31,885 nt of DNA from a virus. Below, piece by piece: positions 1-7,613 of this stretch. The notes under the pieces are model-generated. The model did no database searches. It saw only the letters and a list, made by a program, of their open reading frames with translations, and had not been told where the DNA came from. Each line of letters starts with the position of its first letter. The stretch's first letter is position 1. The translations under genes and the position numbers were made by a program. The stretch is taken from the IMG/VR virus record IMGVR_UViG_3300020178_000066, positions 1-31,885 of that record; one strand, written 5' to 3'.

Positions 1-324
1 AACAATGTCATCGTGATTAAATTCAGCCCAGTACAGTTCAAAAGCGACACCGTCTTCTAGTCCTTCGAACTGATGAATTTTACCGGGCTTGACTTGTGTA
101 AAGTCGCCTGCGTTTAGAATAGTTTCATCAACTAAGCCTTGATCATCTTGCCACACACGAACAATCATCTGTCCTGACTCTACATAAAAGCCATTCCATT
201 TAAATCTATGTTCGTGCTCCGAACATTTGTAACCTTTGTTGAATTCAATACGATGAAACTCTAGTACACCGTTTGCATGGATCAACTCTGTGTTGCCCCA
301 AATCTTTCCTGCTTTTATTCCCAT
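1..324 (-). CDS. Cupin-domain protein, 3' end cut by window edge
   Basis: The reading frame starts at ATG 324 and stays open for 108 codons to the window edge, so the C-terminus is missing. The translation has the small beta-barrel look of a type II cupin. A His-rich stretch with the pattern C-S-E-H-E-H lies near residues 40-45, and a later G-D-F...V-K-P-G-K-I-H-Q-F segment matches the second cupin motif. This resembles the mannose-6-phosphate isomerase type II / sugar-nucleotide cupins. A second cupin domain occurs in this window at the C-terminus of the nucleotidyltransferase gene ending at 9117. Its ATG overlaps the TAA stop of the upstream gene (TAATG), suggesting translational coupling. 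Metal binding and a sugar substrate are inferred from family resemblance only. Confidence 0.7.
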   Translation of the reverse strand, partial: MGIKAGKIWGNTELIHANGVLEFHRIEFNKGYKCSEHEHRFKWNGFYVESGQMIVRVWQDDQGLVDETILNAGDFTQVKPGKIHQFEGLEDGVAFELYWAEFNHDDIV

Positions 325-923
325 TATGCTATATACTCCTTTAATATTTCTATTGCCTCGTGCCAGCTAACATATTGTTCTGTTTCAATATCCCAAACTG
401 GTTGAAAGCATACTGTCCATCGTGGCTGGTTTCCTGGATTAAGTGTACCATGCAATACACCTGTATTTACAATACTAGGTTTATTTGTATTAGCTCTATG
501 CAATACTGTACAATCTTTTGGTGATGCTGTTAATACTGTAATTTCATCATTGTATATTATGCTTTCGTCGCCTTTTGTATTTACACCAGGCTTAACTGTA
601 TATTCAAAAGTTTTATCTGCTTTGTACCATATTATTTCGCCATCTTCAGGTCCCCACGTTTGATTTATCTTTACAAATTCAGTTTCGTAATGATAAAAGT
701 CTGTATGTATTGGTACCTTGCCGCCGTTTGGCGGAGTATAAAAACATTCAATCATCAACAACTTCATATCAAACTGTGCTAAGAAATCTACCATATTTTG
801 ATCGTAGTGATTGGGCAAATGCTGTTGCATTACAGTTTTTTGATTAGTATCAAATAGATCTGGTTTTTTAATTTCAAAAGGAAGATCTATATATCTATGA
901 TATCTGTTATAAAAGTTTTCCAA
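324..923 (-). CDS. Putative 2OG-Fe(II) oxygenase-like protein
   Basis: This is a 199-residue protein. It shows the facial-triad pattern of 2-oxoglutarate/Fe(II) dioxygenases: H73-x-D75, a distal H158, and R168 ten residues later in the place where 2OG is usually bound. The spacing is right for a small phage member of the double-stranded beta-helix fold. The substrate is unknown; hydroxylation of a protein, nucleotide or sugar are all possible. The start is TTG at 923, because an in-frame stop lies just upstream and the next Met is residue 32. The TTG lies inside the last 17 bases of the upstream gene, with a GAG about ten bases before it. Neighbours are a cupin gene and UvsW. The triad is seen; the enzyme activity is inferred. 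Confidence 0.6.
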   Translation of the reverse strand: MENFYNRYHRYIDLPFEIKKPDLFDTNQKTVMQQHLPNHYDQNMVDFLAQFDMKLLMIECFYTPPNGGKVPIHTDFYHYETEFVKINQTWGPEDGEIIWYKADKTFEYTVKPGVNTKGDESIIYNDEITVLTASPKDCTVLHRANTNKPSIVNTGVLHGTLNPGNQPRWTVCFQPVWDIETEQYVSWHEAIEILKEYIA

Positions 924-1413
924 AATCTATTATCTCACACTGTCTACTTATATCCTTAACAAAAAATGCACATAGAGGATTTTCTCCTTCTGTAATCGGA
1001 ACACTTAAAAGTTGTCCGTTTTTCATTTTAGGAAAATACCATTTAACATCGTTATAGAAATTTACTATCTCAATGCTACCAAATCCTGGCTGAAAACTAG
1101 TTAGTGGATTGAACAAAAAAGATTCAAATCCACGTTCATTTAAACTTGTAATCGGCAATACTTCTAAATCACTGCCGGCTTCACTACATCCAACAGCAAT
1201 ACACCAATCCAATGGCATAGTAACTTGATGTCCATTAATTTCTATAACTGCTGCCGGACTATTAAAACTTTCTAAAAAGATTAATGGTACATAAAAGAAA
1301 TCAGGATCTTGTGGACTACTGTTATCTAACACACTAAATCGCATAGTGTCGTCTACTTCTTCTGGCAAACTATTTAAGTTAAAACTTTTATTTTCTAATG
1401 TAAGTATATTCAT
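907..1413 (-). CDS. Conserved hypothetical protein downstream of UvsW
   Basis: This is a 168-residue protein with no catalytic motif, signal peptide or membrane segment that I can see. A central part has the sense P-L-D-W-C-I-A-V-G-C followed by L-P-I-T-S-L-N, and a later hydrophobic W-Y-F-P segment. I recall similar proteins of unknown function in marine T4-like phages, but cannot name a role. The ATG overlaps the TGA stop of UvsW by four bases (ATGA), so it is very likely translated from the same mRNA by coupling. Co-transcription with UvsW is the only functional hint. Confidence 0.65.
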   Translation of the reverse strand: MNILTLENKSFNLNSLPEEVDDTMRFSVLDNSSPQDPDFFYVPLIFLESFNSPAAVIEINGHQVTMPLDWCIAVGCSEAGSDLEVLPITSLNERGFESFLFNPLTSFQPGFGSIEIVNFYNDVKWYFPKMKNGQLLSVPITEGENPLCAFFVKDISRQCEIIDFGKLL

Positions 1414-2882
1414 TTATTCCAATCTACTTTCTCAATTGTGAATGGATACTCTGCTTCTTTGTAAAACTTTTTACGCTGAGTTAGATGTCGCTTCGCAAAC
1501 TTACACGTACTTGTAAGATCCCATATTTGTACGAAGTCTTTATCTTTTGCCTTTCTTACGCCTCTACCAATACTTTGTATAACACGCACGAAAGACTTAC
1601 CAGGCTCAAGGAGAACAAGATTAAAAATACGTGGAATGTTAAGGCCGACGGCGGCGACTCCATACGTTGCGATAATGACTTCATTAGTTCCTTCGCGAAT
1701 CGTGTCATATGTTTCCTTTCTGTCTTTGTTCTTAACAGCGCCGCTTATAAATGTGCTGCCTGGTATCAGTTCTGCTAGTGCTTCACCTGCACTAATTCTA
1801 TCTACTAGTATAAGTGTATTGCCTGAGTCTTTTACTGTATTTAATAGTTTGCCTATATATTCTAAACGTGCTGTATTTGTTGTTAAATATTTTAATTCTT
1901 CTTGGTAGCCTGCATGTGCTACTGTATCTATTAGTTGTACTACATTAACATGACATTGTGATAATACACCTTTGTCTTGTAATTCTTTTGCACTAATATT
2001 GCCAATCACTGGACCAAGACTAGCGTGAATACTTTCGAACTCAAACTTCTCTTTAGGCACCGTGCCAGTTAGTCCCCAACGTATGGGTGCATTACGTAGG
2101 TTGCGAGTAAGCAAGTTCTTAAGAACTTCTGCTTTGGCTTGGTGTACTTCGTCGACAATAATAGTGCTTACACCTTCTAAGAATTCGGCCAGTGATAACA
2201 CTGCGCTTCCGTCCTTATGCTTCTTGTCTAGAATATTCAAACTCTGCCAAGTGCATATAGTGTGAGTCTTACCTAAGTTCTTCCTGTCTCCGAAGTACAC
2301 CCCTACATCGAGACCGCAGTTAATATAGTCCTCTTCTGTTTGTTCTACTAAGCTCTTGTTAGGAACAATCACAAGACTTCTACCATACGGCTCAGTTATG
2401 TGTGACAGCGTTGCTGTAGTAATAGTTTTACCTGCACCAGTAGCAATCTGTTGCAAGCTCTGTGGATTGTTTAAAAAGTTGTTGATTGCCTCAACTTGAT
2501 AATCTCGAAGAATAATGTCTTCGCCTTCTGCAGGATGACCTTCCGGCCATTGTACGCCTTGGTCTGCCCAATAACTTTCTGTTACTGGAGTAAAGTTTAA
2601 CTGTATTGGATGTCGTCTGTCTTCAATGTCTACAATCTGTACACGATTTTTAGAGAGCACTTCTTGTACAACATCAAGATGATTAACATAACCAGTGCCG
2701 CCAATACCAAAAAAAGCAACCTTGCCGTCCCAACGTCCGAGTTTGTATTGTGGCATGTGTTTTGCATATGGTACTTCAAACTTTAGTGCATTAGACAGTT
2801 TGCGTCTAACGTCTACATCAAGTCCTTCTATCTTAATGTTTACTTCATCTTCGATTATCAGTTTACAACTTGCCACTGGCAT
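1410..2882 (-). CDS. uvsW: UvsW-type superfamily 2 RNA-DNA/DNA helicase
   Basis: The protein is about 490 residues, close to T4 UvsW (about 500). It shows the superfamily 2 helicase motifs in order. Motif I is I-A-T-G-A-G-K-T near residue 150, motif II is D-E-V-H near 247, motif III is T-G-T near 276, and motif VI is Q-S-I-G-R-G-V-R-K near 440. The N-terminal region with G-R-W-D-G-K resembles the small UvsW N-terminal domain. In T4 this enzyme unwinds R-loops and branched DNA, and helps switch from origin- to recombination-dependent replication. I chose ATG 2882; an in-frame TTG at 2891 would add three residues. A GGGAG lies very close to the ATG. The 5' end overlaps the 3' end of the upstream 389-residue gene, so the two form one operon. 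Confidence 0.93.
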   Translation of the reverse strand: MPVASCKLIIEDEVNIKIEGLDVDVRRKLSNALKFEVPYAKHMPQYKLGRWDGKVAFFGIGGTGYVNHLDVVQEVLSKNRVQIVDIEDRRHPIQLNFTPVTESYWADQGVQWPEGHPAEGEDIILRDYQVEAINNFLNNPQSLQQIATGAGKTITTATLSHITEPYGRSLVIVPNKSLVEQTEEDYINCGLDVGVYFGDRKNLGKTHTICTWQSLNILDKKHKDGSAVLSLAEFLEGVSTIIVDEVHQAKAEVLKNLLTRNLRNAPIRWGLTGTVPKEKFEFESIHASLGPVIGNISAKELQDKGVLSQCHVNVVQLIDTVAHAGYQEELKYLTTNTARLEYIGKLLNTVKDSGNTLILVDRISAGEALAELIPGSTFISGAVKNKDRKETYDTIREGTNEVIIATYGVAAVGLNIPRIFNLVLLEPGKSFVRVIQSIGRGVRKAKDKDFVQIWDLTSTCKFAKRHLTQRKKFYKEAEYPFTIEKVDWNK

Positions 2883-4032
2883 AACTCCCAAAAAGACCTA
2901 CATGATTATCATTATATATAATGCAGTCGCAGTTTATATCTACATAATACTTTACATTACTACGTGAGCGTATGCTAGATTTACTTAAACAACAAATAGG
3001 TAAAAAACTAGAACTCAATAAAGTCTTAGGTAGTTTGTTCTTTTTAATATATACTATTTTTGTGTTGTTGTCAACCCAATTATTTAACTTTTGATTTTTT
3101 ACATATGCATTTAACTCTAAGTTTTTTGTATCACTTGAATCTACTCTAAACATAACCGATTGCAAACTACTATCAACATATGGTAAAAATGCTTGATGAG
3201 CTTCAATAAGTTGTTGATGACAATCATCTTCATCAACTGTAACAATCAACGGAAACCGATTGAGTACATTAATACTATTTGCAATATCACTCATTGTCCA
3301 TGTTTGAGGGTCTGCTGGTACAGACGAACTTGTTCTATAAGCAATCATTTCAGTTAAGTCTAGAGAATCAATGTTATCATTTGAATAGCCGTATCTTAAT
3401 GAACGATCAGCTTGTTGTAAAGGTGTTAGACTTTTTATGTATTCGCGTTCTGTTGTATCCATTCTGTTTAATACATTTTCAAATGACGAACTATACTTTG
3501 ATTTATCATCTAATATATTTTTAACTTTGTTAACATATTCAACTATTATTTCATCAGTTTTAAAACTACGTTCTTCTAATGCGCTGAGTATTTTAAACGC
3601 ATTAGTTGGTGTTAGTTTATAAAAGTGTTCGTGCGATCCGCGAACATGAAAATATTCTCGATTTGGTATATTTAAACTTTGTATTTTTACTATATCTTTT
3701 TTATTAAACGGAAATCTCACCTTGATCCATGTAGAATCTTTCGACGATGGTTTGAACCGTGGTCGACCAGGAATACTTTCTCCATCAATAATAATAATAT
3801 ATTTTTCTCTATTAACAGATCTCAACGGCATACGTGTTGGTAAATCTTCTATAGAAATATTATCCAACTCTGATTCAAATGGTTTTAGCTTTTCTAAAAC
3901 CAATGCATATTGTCTATCAGTTAATGCAACATCTTTTTGTGTTTGTTGACATATACTTTCTAAAATAGCACGAGCAGGCGTTTCTATGTTAACTTCGTAT
4001 AATAGTTTATGGAGTACATTTTCTAAGTTCAT
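2863..4032 (-). CDS. Hypothetical protein upstream of UvsW
   Basis: This is a 389-residue protein that I do not recognise. It is rich in Ser, Asp and Asn. Visible features are a central charged region with Y-F-H-V-R-G-S-H-E-H-F-Y and an acidic D-E-D-D-C-H near residue 270, but no P-loop, nuclease triad or membrane segment. The last ~60 residues look less conserved in character, and the tail overlaps the start of UvsW. ATG 4032 has no Shine-Dalgarno sequence. Instead a good sigma70-like promoter ends six bases before it, so the mRNA may be leaderless. Because it shares a transcript with UvsW, a role in replication, recombination or repair is possible, but that is inference. Confidence 0.7.
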   Translation of the reverse strand: MNLENVLHKLLYEVNIETPARAILESICQQTQKDVALTDRQYALVLEKLKPFESELDNISIEDLPTRMPLRSVNREKYIIIIDGESIPGRPRFKPSSKDSTWIKVRFPFNKKDIVKIQSLNIPNREYFHVRGSHEHFYKLTPTNAFKILSALEERSFKTDEIIVEYVNKVKNILDDKSKYSSSFENVLNRMDTTEREYIKSLTPLQQADRSLRYGYSNDNIDSLDLTEMIAYRTSSSVPADPQTWTMSDIANSINVLNRFPLIVTVDEDDCHQQLIEAHQAFLPYVDSSLQSVMFRVDSSDTKNLELNAYVKNQKLNNWVDNNTKIVYIKKNKLPKTLLSSSFLPICCLSKSSIRSRSNVKYYVDINCDCIIYNDNHVGLFGSYASGKL

Positions 4033-4038
4033 ACAAAC

Positions 4039-4067
4039 AATATAACATATTACAACCTACTAGTCAA
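4039..4067 (-). promoter_or_regulatory. Sigma70-like promoter for the 389-aa gene and uvsW
   Basis: On the minus strand there is TTGACT (4067-4062), a 17-base spacer and TATATT (4044-4039), each one base from consensus. The -35 box is inside the last codons of the upstream gene. Six bases separate the -10 box from ATG 4032, so transcription would begin at or next to the start codon. Confidence 0.65.
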
Positions 4068-4895
4068 GTTTTTCAGTGACAATCCTTGAGATATTTCATC
4101 AAGAGTATATTCGGTGTGAGCATAATCATTTAGCCATTGCTTACGGTTTGGCCTCCTTGGATGTTCTATATTTTTAAAATCAGTGTTTGAAACATCATAC
4201 GCAAGACTGCTTGGCCCAGAAAATACTGGTATGCCAGCTAGTATAGCCAATGGCCCGGGATTACTACTCCAACTTACAACAGCGTGAACTTTGTTAAATG
4301 ATAGATTATAATCATCATACGTATTCAATAGTTTTTGAGGCTGATCTCTATAAACATTTTTATACTGTCTTTCAATGTCCGGCAACGGGCATCTTGGATG
4401 TGGTCGAAAAACTATAGGCATATCAGTATATGTTTGTATTTCATCTATAGTATTCATCACCCAGTTACTCATACGTGGCATGCCTTGCCACTGTAGGCTT
4501 TTATCATGTTGCCCGCATATTAGTATATACTCGCCGTTGTCTCGCCACGGCTTTAGAGATAGACCGAGTAGACAACAGCGATCACTGTTATTACTATTAG
4601 GCCCAAAGTAAGCATCTCTATTGATGCCATTTAGTCCCACCTTCCATGTTGTTCCTCGATTGATTCCACCCACTTCCAATACGATTGTTGGTTTGCCGGT
4701 CTGTTGATTTTCATTCCAAATACGTGCGTTAGGAGCCATCCTACCGTGAAATAATACACTCCATATAACATCAATGCCATTATTACTAGCATTATCGCTA
4801 CAAGTGTGCCCAAGTGCATTAGCACCTTGTCTAAAAGCATCGAAAACAGGGGTTGAATTTTGTGCGCCATATTGTGTCCATAAATTAAAGTTCAT
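4050..4895 (-). CDS. GT-B-like / capsule-biosynthesis-type glycosyltransferase paralog A
   Basis: This 281-residue protein resembles the nucleotide-sugar-binding half of capsule polysaccharide or GT-B enzymes. It has R-P-H-P-R near the middle, then V-V-S-W-S-S-N-P-G-P-L-A, then G-I-P-V-F-S-G. It is a diverged paralog of the proteins at 5742-6671 and 6658-7470, sharing the R-x-H-P/L-K-P segment, the V-V-x-x-N/S-S segment and an N-terminal F-x-Q-G-x-N-A-x-G pattern. I chose ATG 4895, with AGGA nine bases upstream; an in-frame TTG at 4925 is less likely. A late-type promoter motif precedes it, divergent from the plus-strand GT gene. Acceptor and donor are unknown. With no GT-B N-terminal domain visible, transferase activity is an inference. 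Confidence 0.6.
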   Translation of the reverse strand: MNFNLWTQYGAQNSTPVFDAFRQGANALGHTCSDNASNNGIDVIWSVLFHGRMAPNARIWNENQQTGKPTIVLEVGGINRGTTWKVGLNGINRDAYFGPNSNNSDRCCLLGLSLKPWRDNGEYILICGQHDKSLQWQGMPRMSNWVMNTIDEIQTYTDMPIVFRPHPRCPLPDIERQYKNVYRDQPQKLLNTYDDYNLSFNKVHAVVSWSSNPGPLAILAGIPVFSGPSSLAYDVSNTDFKNIEHPRRPNRKQWLNDYAHTEYTLDEISQGLSLKNLTSRL

Positions 4896-4925
4896 TGTTA
4901 AATATCCTAGTACACTATTTAACAA
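4895..4925. promoter_or_regulatory. Palindromic divergent late-promoter pair between two GT genes
   Basis: A perfect inverted repeat has 10-base arms, TTGTTAAATA (4895-4904) and TATTTAACAA (4916-4925), around an 11-base spacer. Each arm contains GTTAAATA. This fits the variable first bases of the late motif seen before the structural genes (NATAAATA / GCTAAATA). The plus-strand copy (4897-4904) points to the GTG at 4936. The minus-strand copy (4923-4916) points to ATG 4895. The two promoters would overlap face to face. Confidence 0.5.
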
Positions 4926-4935
4926 GGATTAGCCC

Positions 4936-5754
4936 GTGACAACAATTTCTTTTGTATCAACTTTCCACAAGCCTGTATTAGATTTATACGGGCAACGCTT
5001 TGTTGACAGTTTTAGTAAAAACATTGATCAACAAATAAAACTTTATCTGTATGCAGAAGACTGTGTTCCTGTTACAGATGATCCACGTATACACATTATG
5101 GATCATCATGCAACACTTCCAAAACTAGTTGCATTTAAAAACAAATGGAAAGATGTGCCTAAAGCAAATGGAAAATGTCCATGGCCTGAAAGGCGTCCAA
5201 GAGATCATCATAAAGAGTTTAAATGGAATGCAATACGATTTGCCAACAAAGTATATGCAGTATTTGATGCTGCACAACGTTGCGATACAGATTGGCTTGT
5301 TTGGCTAGATGCTGATACGTATGTACACTCGCCTGCATTATTAATGGACTTGCAAAAGTTTACACCCAAACGTGCTTGGATGAGTTATTTAGGCAGAGGA
5401 AAGAAGTGGCCCGAGTGCGGGTTTTACGGGCTAAATCTTAAAACAGATGCAGCACAAGAGTTTTTAGCAGAGTTTGAACGTGTGTACCAAGATGCTGAAA
5501 ATGGAATATTCCAAATGGAAGAATGGCATGATAGTTATGTATTTGAAGAAGTAAGAAAAAAGATACAACACAAACATAGCCGAGTGCCGTTTTTTAACAT
5601 AAGCGGTGATTTAATAAACGGCGAAGGACACCCAATGATTAACAGTGATTTAGGAAAATATTTTGATCACTTGAAAGGCGACAGAAAAGAAGTTGGGAAA
5701 AGCAACAAACCAAAAGACTTGAAAGTTAAACGCACTGAAAGTTATTGGCAGTAG
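4936..5754 (+). CDS. GT-A-type glycosyltransferase, flipped relative to its cluster
   Basis: This is a 272-residue protein with a GT-A-like layout. An N-terminal beta-alpha region is followed by a W-L-D-A-D-T motif at residues 123-128, which contains the metal- and nucleotide-sugar-binding DxD (D125, D127). S-Y-L-G-R-G follows about 30 residues later. It is clearly related to the protein at 11352-12104, which has the same W-L-D-A-D-T and S-Y-L-G-R blocks. It starts at GTG 4936 with AAGGA at 4924-4928. It is the only plus-strand gene in the sugar cluster and sits between two GT-B-like paralogs. Its 3' end overlaps the minus-strand gene at 5742 by 13 bases. The transferase fold is well supported; donor and acceptor are unknown. 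Confidence 0.78.
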   Translation: MTTISFVSTFHKPVLDLYGQRFVDSFSKNIDQQIKLYLYAEDCVPVTDDPRIHIMDHHATLPKLVAFKNKWKDVPKANGKCPWPERRPRDHHKEFKWNAIRFANKVYAVFDAAQRCDTDWLVWLDADTYVHSPALLMDLQKFTPKRAWMSYLGRGKKWPECGFYGLNLKTDAAQEFLAEFERVYQDAENGIFQMEEWHDSYVFEEVRKKIQHKHSRVPFFNISGDLINGEGHPMINSDLGKYFDHLKGDRKEVGKSNKPKDLKVKRTESYWQ

Positions 5755-6671
5755 TTGCGCATATGCCGCCAACAAGTTCCATTGCGCAGTTCATCAAATT
5801 TCCAGTGGAACATACTAATACGTTGTAGCCATGCTTCTCTGTCAAACTCTTTTGGGCTTTCTAATCTGTGGAAATCATCATGCGAAACATCACTACACTG
5901 ACTGTTTGTACTATCGGTTATAAATGAGTGATACCCTTGTATAATAGGACCTACTACGCTACTACTGTTATGGTTAACCACTGCCCATGCTTTGTGCATG
6001 TCTTGTTCCAGCGGTGTGCCAAACTCACTTATTCGTACGCCTCTTATTTTTGCCAGTCGAGAAGTACGATGATTTAAATATTGATGTGCCGCTTTGTCGC
6101 CTGGGTGTGCTCTAACAACAATGGGCCTGTCGCTGTGTTTTCGAATACGATTAATAGTTTGTATTGCCCATTCTTGCACATCTAGCCCTTTCATGCTCCA
6201 ACCACCGTTGCGTTGCATCATTAGAACAATAAACTTTCCTTTTTTAATAGTAGGTTGTAACTGTATGCCAGTGTCTCTACTAATAATATTCCATCTATTA
6301 GGATCAACGTGTGCATCGCAATATTCGCCAGTTGTAGGGAATATTCCATTAAAACTATATCGTAGATAGCCATGCGGATTAAGTTTATTAGCATATAAAA
6401 AAAGATTAGCATCGGCGCAGCAAACATGTTTATTTGTTTTAGCTTGATGATTAATAATGTCGTCTCTTAACTTTAAATGAGGAGTAGTTTTTTTATCATA
6501 TACCCATCCTTGTATAACTCCAACATCAGAGTTTACTAAGTGTTCTCCATCATGTAGTATACCGGTATCGCCTGCTGCATTAACACCTTGTACAAAATGT
6601 TTTAATAACAATGTCTTTTGTTCATTGCTGTTTGCTCTTGGAACACTTTTAAGATAACTAACTACTTTCAT
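5742..6671 (-). CDS. GT-B-like / capsule-biosynthesis-type glycosyltransferase paralog B
   Basis: This 309-residue protein is the second of three related ones. Shared landmarks are F-V-Q-G-V-N-A-A-G near residue 30, R-P-I-V-V-R-A-H-P-G-D near residue 185, and a later V-V-N-H-N-S-S-S-V-V-G-P. That last block corresponds to the donor-binding loop region of GT-B and capsule-biosynthesis proteins. The C-terminal S-P-x-E-F-D-R-E-A-W-L resembles the H-P-R-R-P-N-R-K-Q-W-L segment of paralog A. ATG 6671 overlaps the upstream paralog by 14 bases, so the two are coupled. The 3' end converges on the flipped GT gene. Enzyme activity is inferred from fold resemblance; a non-catalytic sugar-binding role cannot be excluded. 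Confidence 0.6.
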   Translation of the reverse strand: MKVVSYLKSVPRANSNEQKTLLLKHFVQGVNAAGDTGILHDGEHLVNSDVGVIQGWVYDKKTTPHLKLRDDIINHQAKTNKHVCCADANLFLYANKLNPHGYLRYSFNGIFPTTGEYCDAHVDPNRWNIISRDTGIQLQPTIKKGKFIVLMMQRNGGWSMKGLDVQEWAIQTINRIRKHSDRPIVVRAHPGDKAAHQYLNHRTSRLAKIRGVRISEFGTPLEQDMHKAWAVVNHNSSSVVGPIIQGYHSFITDSTNSQCSDVSHDDFHRLESPKEFDREAWLQRISMFHWKFDELRNGTCWRHMRNYCQ

Positions 6672-7470
6672 TTAGTATTTCCCAGGCAATGCCTGTACGC
6701 ATTTCTTTGGCTGTAAACTGACAATAACTTAGATGTGCAGCAAATGCAGTCATGTCGACAGGGTTAGGTATATACAAATCATTTATCTGAGATATTTCAG
6801 TATTACAAAACATTGTTGCTGAATTTTGTGCTAATGCTATTGCAGGAACACCGTAAAGTAATGCTTCAGTGGCCGCAATGCTATTATAAGTAACTACGCA
6901 ATATGCATCCTCCATAGCCTGCTGAATAGTATTTGTACTAGTTCGATCGGTACGTGAAGGTTTTAGTCTAACTTCAATATCCATTGATGTATATTTTTTA
7001 ATCTCTGCTATAGTTTCTTGCATCCATGTATCCAAGTTATATCCATTAAATACCATAACTTTTTCACTTGGTGGAACTATTAATATTTTTGATCCAGGGC
7101 GATGATTTCTATATCTCCATTTTAATAGACCGAGTCTATCGTGGTCTCTAGGAATACAAGGTCCAAGATTTTGCATAGCGTTTTTTGTAATTCGATGATA
7201 ATCTTTTTTGACACCAGCTTGTATATATCCAGTATCAATAGTATAAAAATCAATATTATGTTGCTGACAGTACCTAATAGCTTTACGACTAGTGCCGCCT
7301 ATGCCTCTACAAACTAATGGATTGGTAGTGCCTTTCTTAGCGTCCCATTCGCCAAGTTTGCCACCGCATCCAATAATAAATGATTCAAGATAAGGATCGT
7401 ATTCAACACCTTTTTTTGATAAATCAAAATCTTCTGTATCTGGTGCTATTGCTTGTACTTTTCTGCCCAT
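6658..7470 (-). CDS. GT-B-like / capsule-biosynthesis-type glycosyltransferase paralog C
   Basis: From ATG 7470 the product is 270 residues and belongs with the two downstream paralogs. It has an R-G-I-G-G-T segment near residue 57, Y-T-I-D-T-G-Y near residue 75, E-V-R-L-K-P-S near 165 and V-V-T-Y-N-S-I-A-A-T-E-A-L-L-Y-G-V-P-A near 190, the last being typical of a GT-B donor site. The frame stays open for about 52 more protein-like codons upstream of the ATG, with no ATG, GTG or TTG in them. It reaches an A9 run in the last codons of the GT gene at 7614-8369. So this ORF may be the C-terminal half of a frameshifted or mis-assembled GT-A/GT-B fusion of about 570 residues. If it is a separate gene, its ATG has AAGGA about 6-7 bases upstream. 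Confidence 0.62.
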   Translation of the reverse strand: MGRKVQAIAPDTEDFDLSKKGVEYDPYLESFIIGCGGKLGEWDAKKGTTNPLVCRGIGGTSRKAIRYCQQHNIDFYTIDTGYIQAGVKKDYHRITKNAMQNLGPCIPRDHDRLGLLKWRYRNHRPGSKILIVPPSEKVMVFNGYNLDTWMQETIAEIKKYTSMDIEVRLKPSRTDRTSTNTIQQAMEDAYCVVTYNSIAATEALLYGVPAIALAQNSATMFCNTEISQINDLYIPNPVDMTAFAAHLSYCQFTAKEMRTGIAWEILNESS

Positions 7471-7613
7471 ATTATTTTCCTTAACTTCTTTTAATATTTT
7501 ATCCGGCTGGTATACTACTCTGTCAGGATCAACTATATCCTGTACTGTTGCATTAAAATAATCAATAAGATATTTTGGATAATCTAAGTCGTCTATTTTT
7601 CTATCTCTAAATC
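7471..7613 (-). other. Start-less open extension joining two GT genes
   Basis: No canonical start codon exists in this stretch in the frame of the 6658-7470 gene, yet the frame is open from just after a TGA near 7655 to ATG 7470. The translation looks coding: D-L-D-Y-P-K-Y-L near its beginning and P-D-K-I-L-K-E-V-K-E-N-N directly before M-G-R-K. It would be translated only by slippage from the upstream gene, or if one base in the A run is wrong. Confidence 0.5.

Noticed and set aside
2883-2891. TTG start for UvsW at 2891
   Set aside because: It adds only three residues. The ATG at 2882 gives the usual short N-terminus, though the ribosome site is poorly placed for either and the choice is not certain.
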